From the NCBI GenBank assembly GCA_035455185.1, contig DATIFQ010000385.1, positions 1 to 6,141 of the forward strand: a stretch of 6,141 nt of DNA. Reading direction: 5' to 3'. Numbering within the stretch: the first letter of the stretch is position 1; each line of letters begins with the position of its first letter. Below the pieces are notes generated by a model. The model ran no database searches and was not told the DNA's origin. It saw nothing but the letters and a program-made list of their open reading frames with translations. Below, piece by piece: positions 5,782-6,141 of the stretch. A program made the translations under genes and the position numbers. This stretch comes from JAEHDI01 sp035455185. GTDB lineage: Bacteria; Acidobacteriota; Terriglobia; Bryobacterales; Bryobacteraceae.

Positions 5782-6141
5782 TTATGAACCCCGTCGGAGC
5801 AGAACCCCCTCCGCGCTCACATTCAGGATGTGCCGACCCAGGCCCCTCGGAACAACGACTGTCTGCTTCTCGGGCTGCTGTGATTTCAGGCTGCTTCGCA
5901 GTTCGTCGGAAAGGTGGAGGGTCCACGTTGATTCGTGAGAGTCAAAGTGGCGGCAGTAATGGTCGTCGTACATCAGCGACAGCGCCAGCGATTCGGATGG
6001 AGACGGGTCCCGGGCGACTGTGGAGTGCAGATACGCGCAGTATTCGCCGGCAGTCATGTATCGCACGCCCTTGCCGAGATCGTTCAGCAGACGCTCTATC
6101 GCGCCCTTGTCCATTGCGACATCCCGATCGTGAAACGCGAT
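5782..6141 (-). CDS. Unrecognised protein, C-terminal fragment (5' end cut by window edge)
   Basis: The frame is open through the right edge: nine codons (IAFHDRDVA) precede the Met at 6114, so the gene very likely begins outside the window. The visible 119 residues end at TAA 5782-5784. The first part, FHDRDVAMDKGAIERLLNDL then VRYMTAGEYCAYLHS, reads like the end of an alpha/beta barrel: a strand with a His-Asp, a helix, a strand, then a helix. This resembles the tail of polysaccharide-deacetylase-like or glycosidase-like proteins. The second part, about residues 50-119, is beta-prone and hydrophilic (WTLHLSDELRSSL, then VVVPRGLGRHILNVS), like a small C-terminal beta domain. I do not recognise the family with confidence. 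It is the first visible gene of the leftward run, 25 nt ahead of the GH20-like gene, so a role in glycan or sugar processing is plausible by context only. Confidence 0.65.
   Translation of the reverse strand: MAFHDRDVAMDKGAIERLLNDLGKGVRYMTAGEYCAYLHSTVARDPSPSESLALSLMYDDHYCRHFDSHESTWTLHLSDELRSSLKSQQPEKQTVVVPRGLGRHILNVSAEGVLLRRGS

Overview
The window is a dense, GC-rich (high fifties to about 60% by eye) bacterial chromosomal segment with six protein-coding genes and almost no intergenic space. No RNA gene, insertion sequence, CRISPR array or phage gene was seen. The gene families (a GH20-like secreted glycosidase, a dihydrodipicolinate-synthase-like lyase, an EamA permease, a Gfo/Idh/MocA oxidoreductase and a clan GH-A glycosidase), the compact AGGAG-type ribosome binding sites and the protein style suggest a free-living, carbohydrate-degrading soil or sediment bacterium. 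Acidobacteriota of the Solibacter/Bryobacterales type is my best guess. That placement is an impression from the proteins, not a demonstrated assignment.

Layout: positions 1-1744 read rightward. They hold the 3' end of a clan GH-A glycoside hydrolase (cut by the left edge), then a Gfo/Idh/MocA dehydrogenase 43 nt downstream. Positions 1770-6141 read leftward as one tight run. In transcription order this is the 3' end of an unrecognised gene (cut by the right edge), a secreted GH20-like hexosaminidase, a DapA/NanA-superfamily lyase and an EamA-type permease. The gaps are 25 nt, 19 nt and a 4-nt ATGA overlap. The two runs converge on a 25-bp gap (1745-1769) with no obvious rho-independent terminator.

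Working model (inference): the leftward run looks like a small catabolic operon. A secreted glycosidase would release a sugar, probably an N-acetylhexosamine or relative, outside the cytoplasm. A ten-helix permease would move a small metabolite across the membrane. A Schiff-base aldolase/lyase-fold enzyme would act on a sugar-acid-like intermediate. The rightward pair (glycosidase plus NAD(P)-dependent sugar dehydrogenase) fits the same theme of glycan use. The most interesting details are departures from family consensus. The DapA-like protein keeps the Schiff-base lysine but lacks the hydroxyls of the classical Thr/Tyr/Tyr relay. The GH20-like protein keeps the Asp-Glu catalytic pair in an otherwise altered active-site frame. 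Both suggest a non-textbook substrate, but none of this amounts to a clearly new system on sequence alone.
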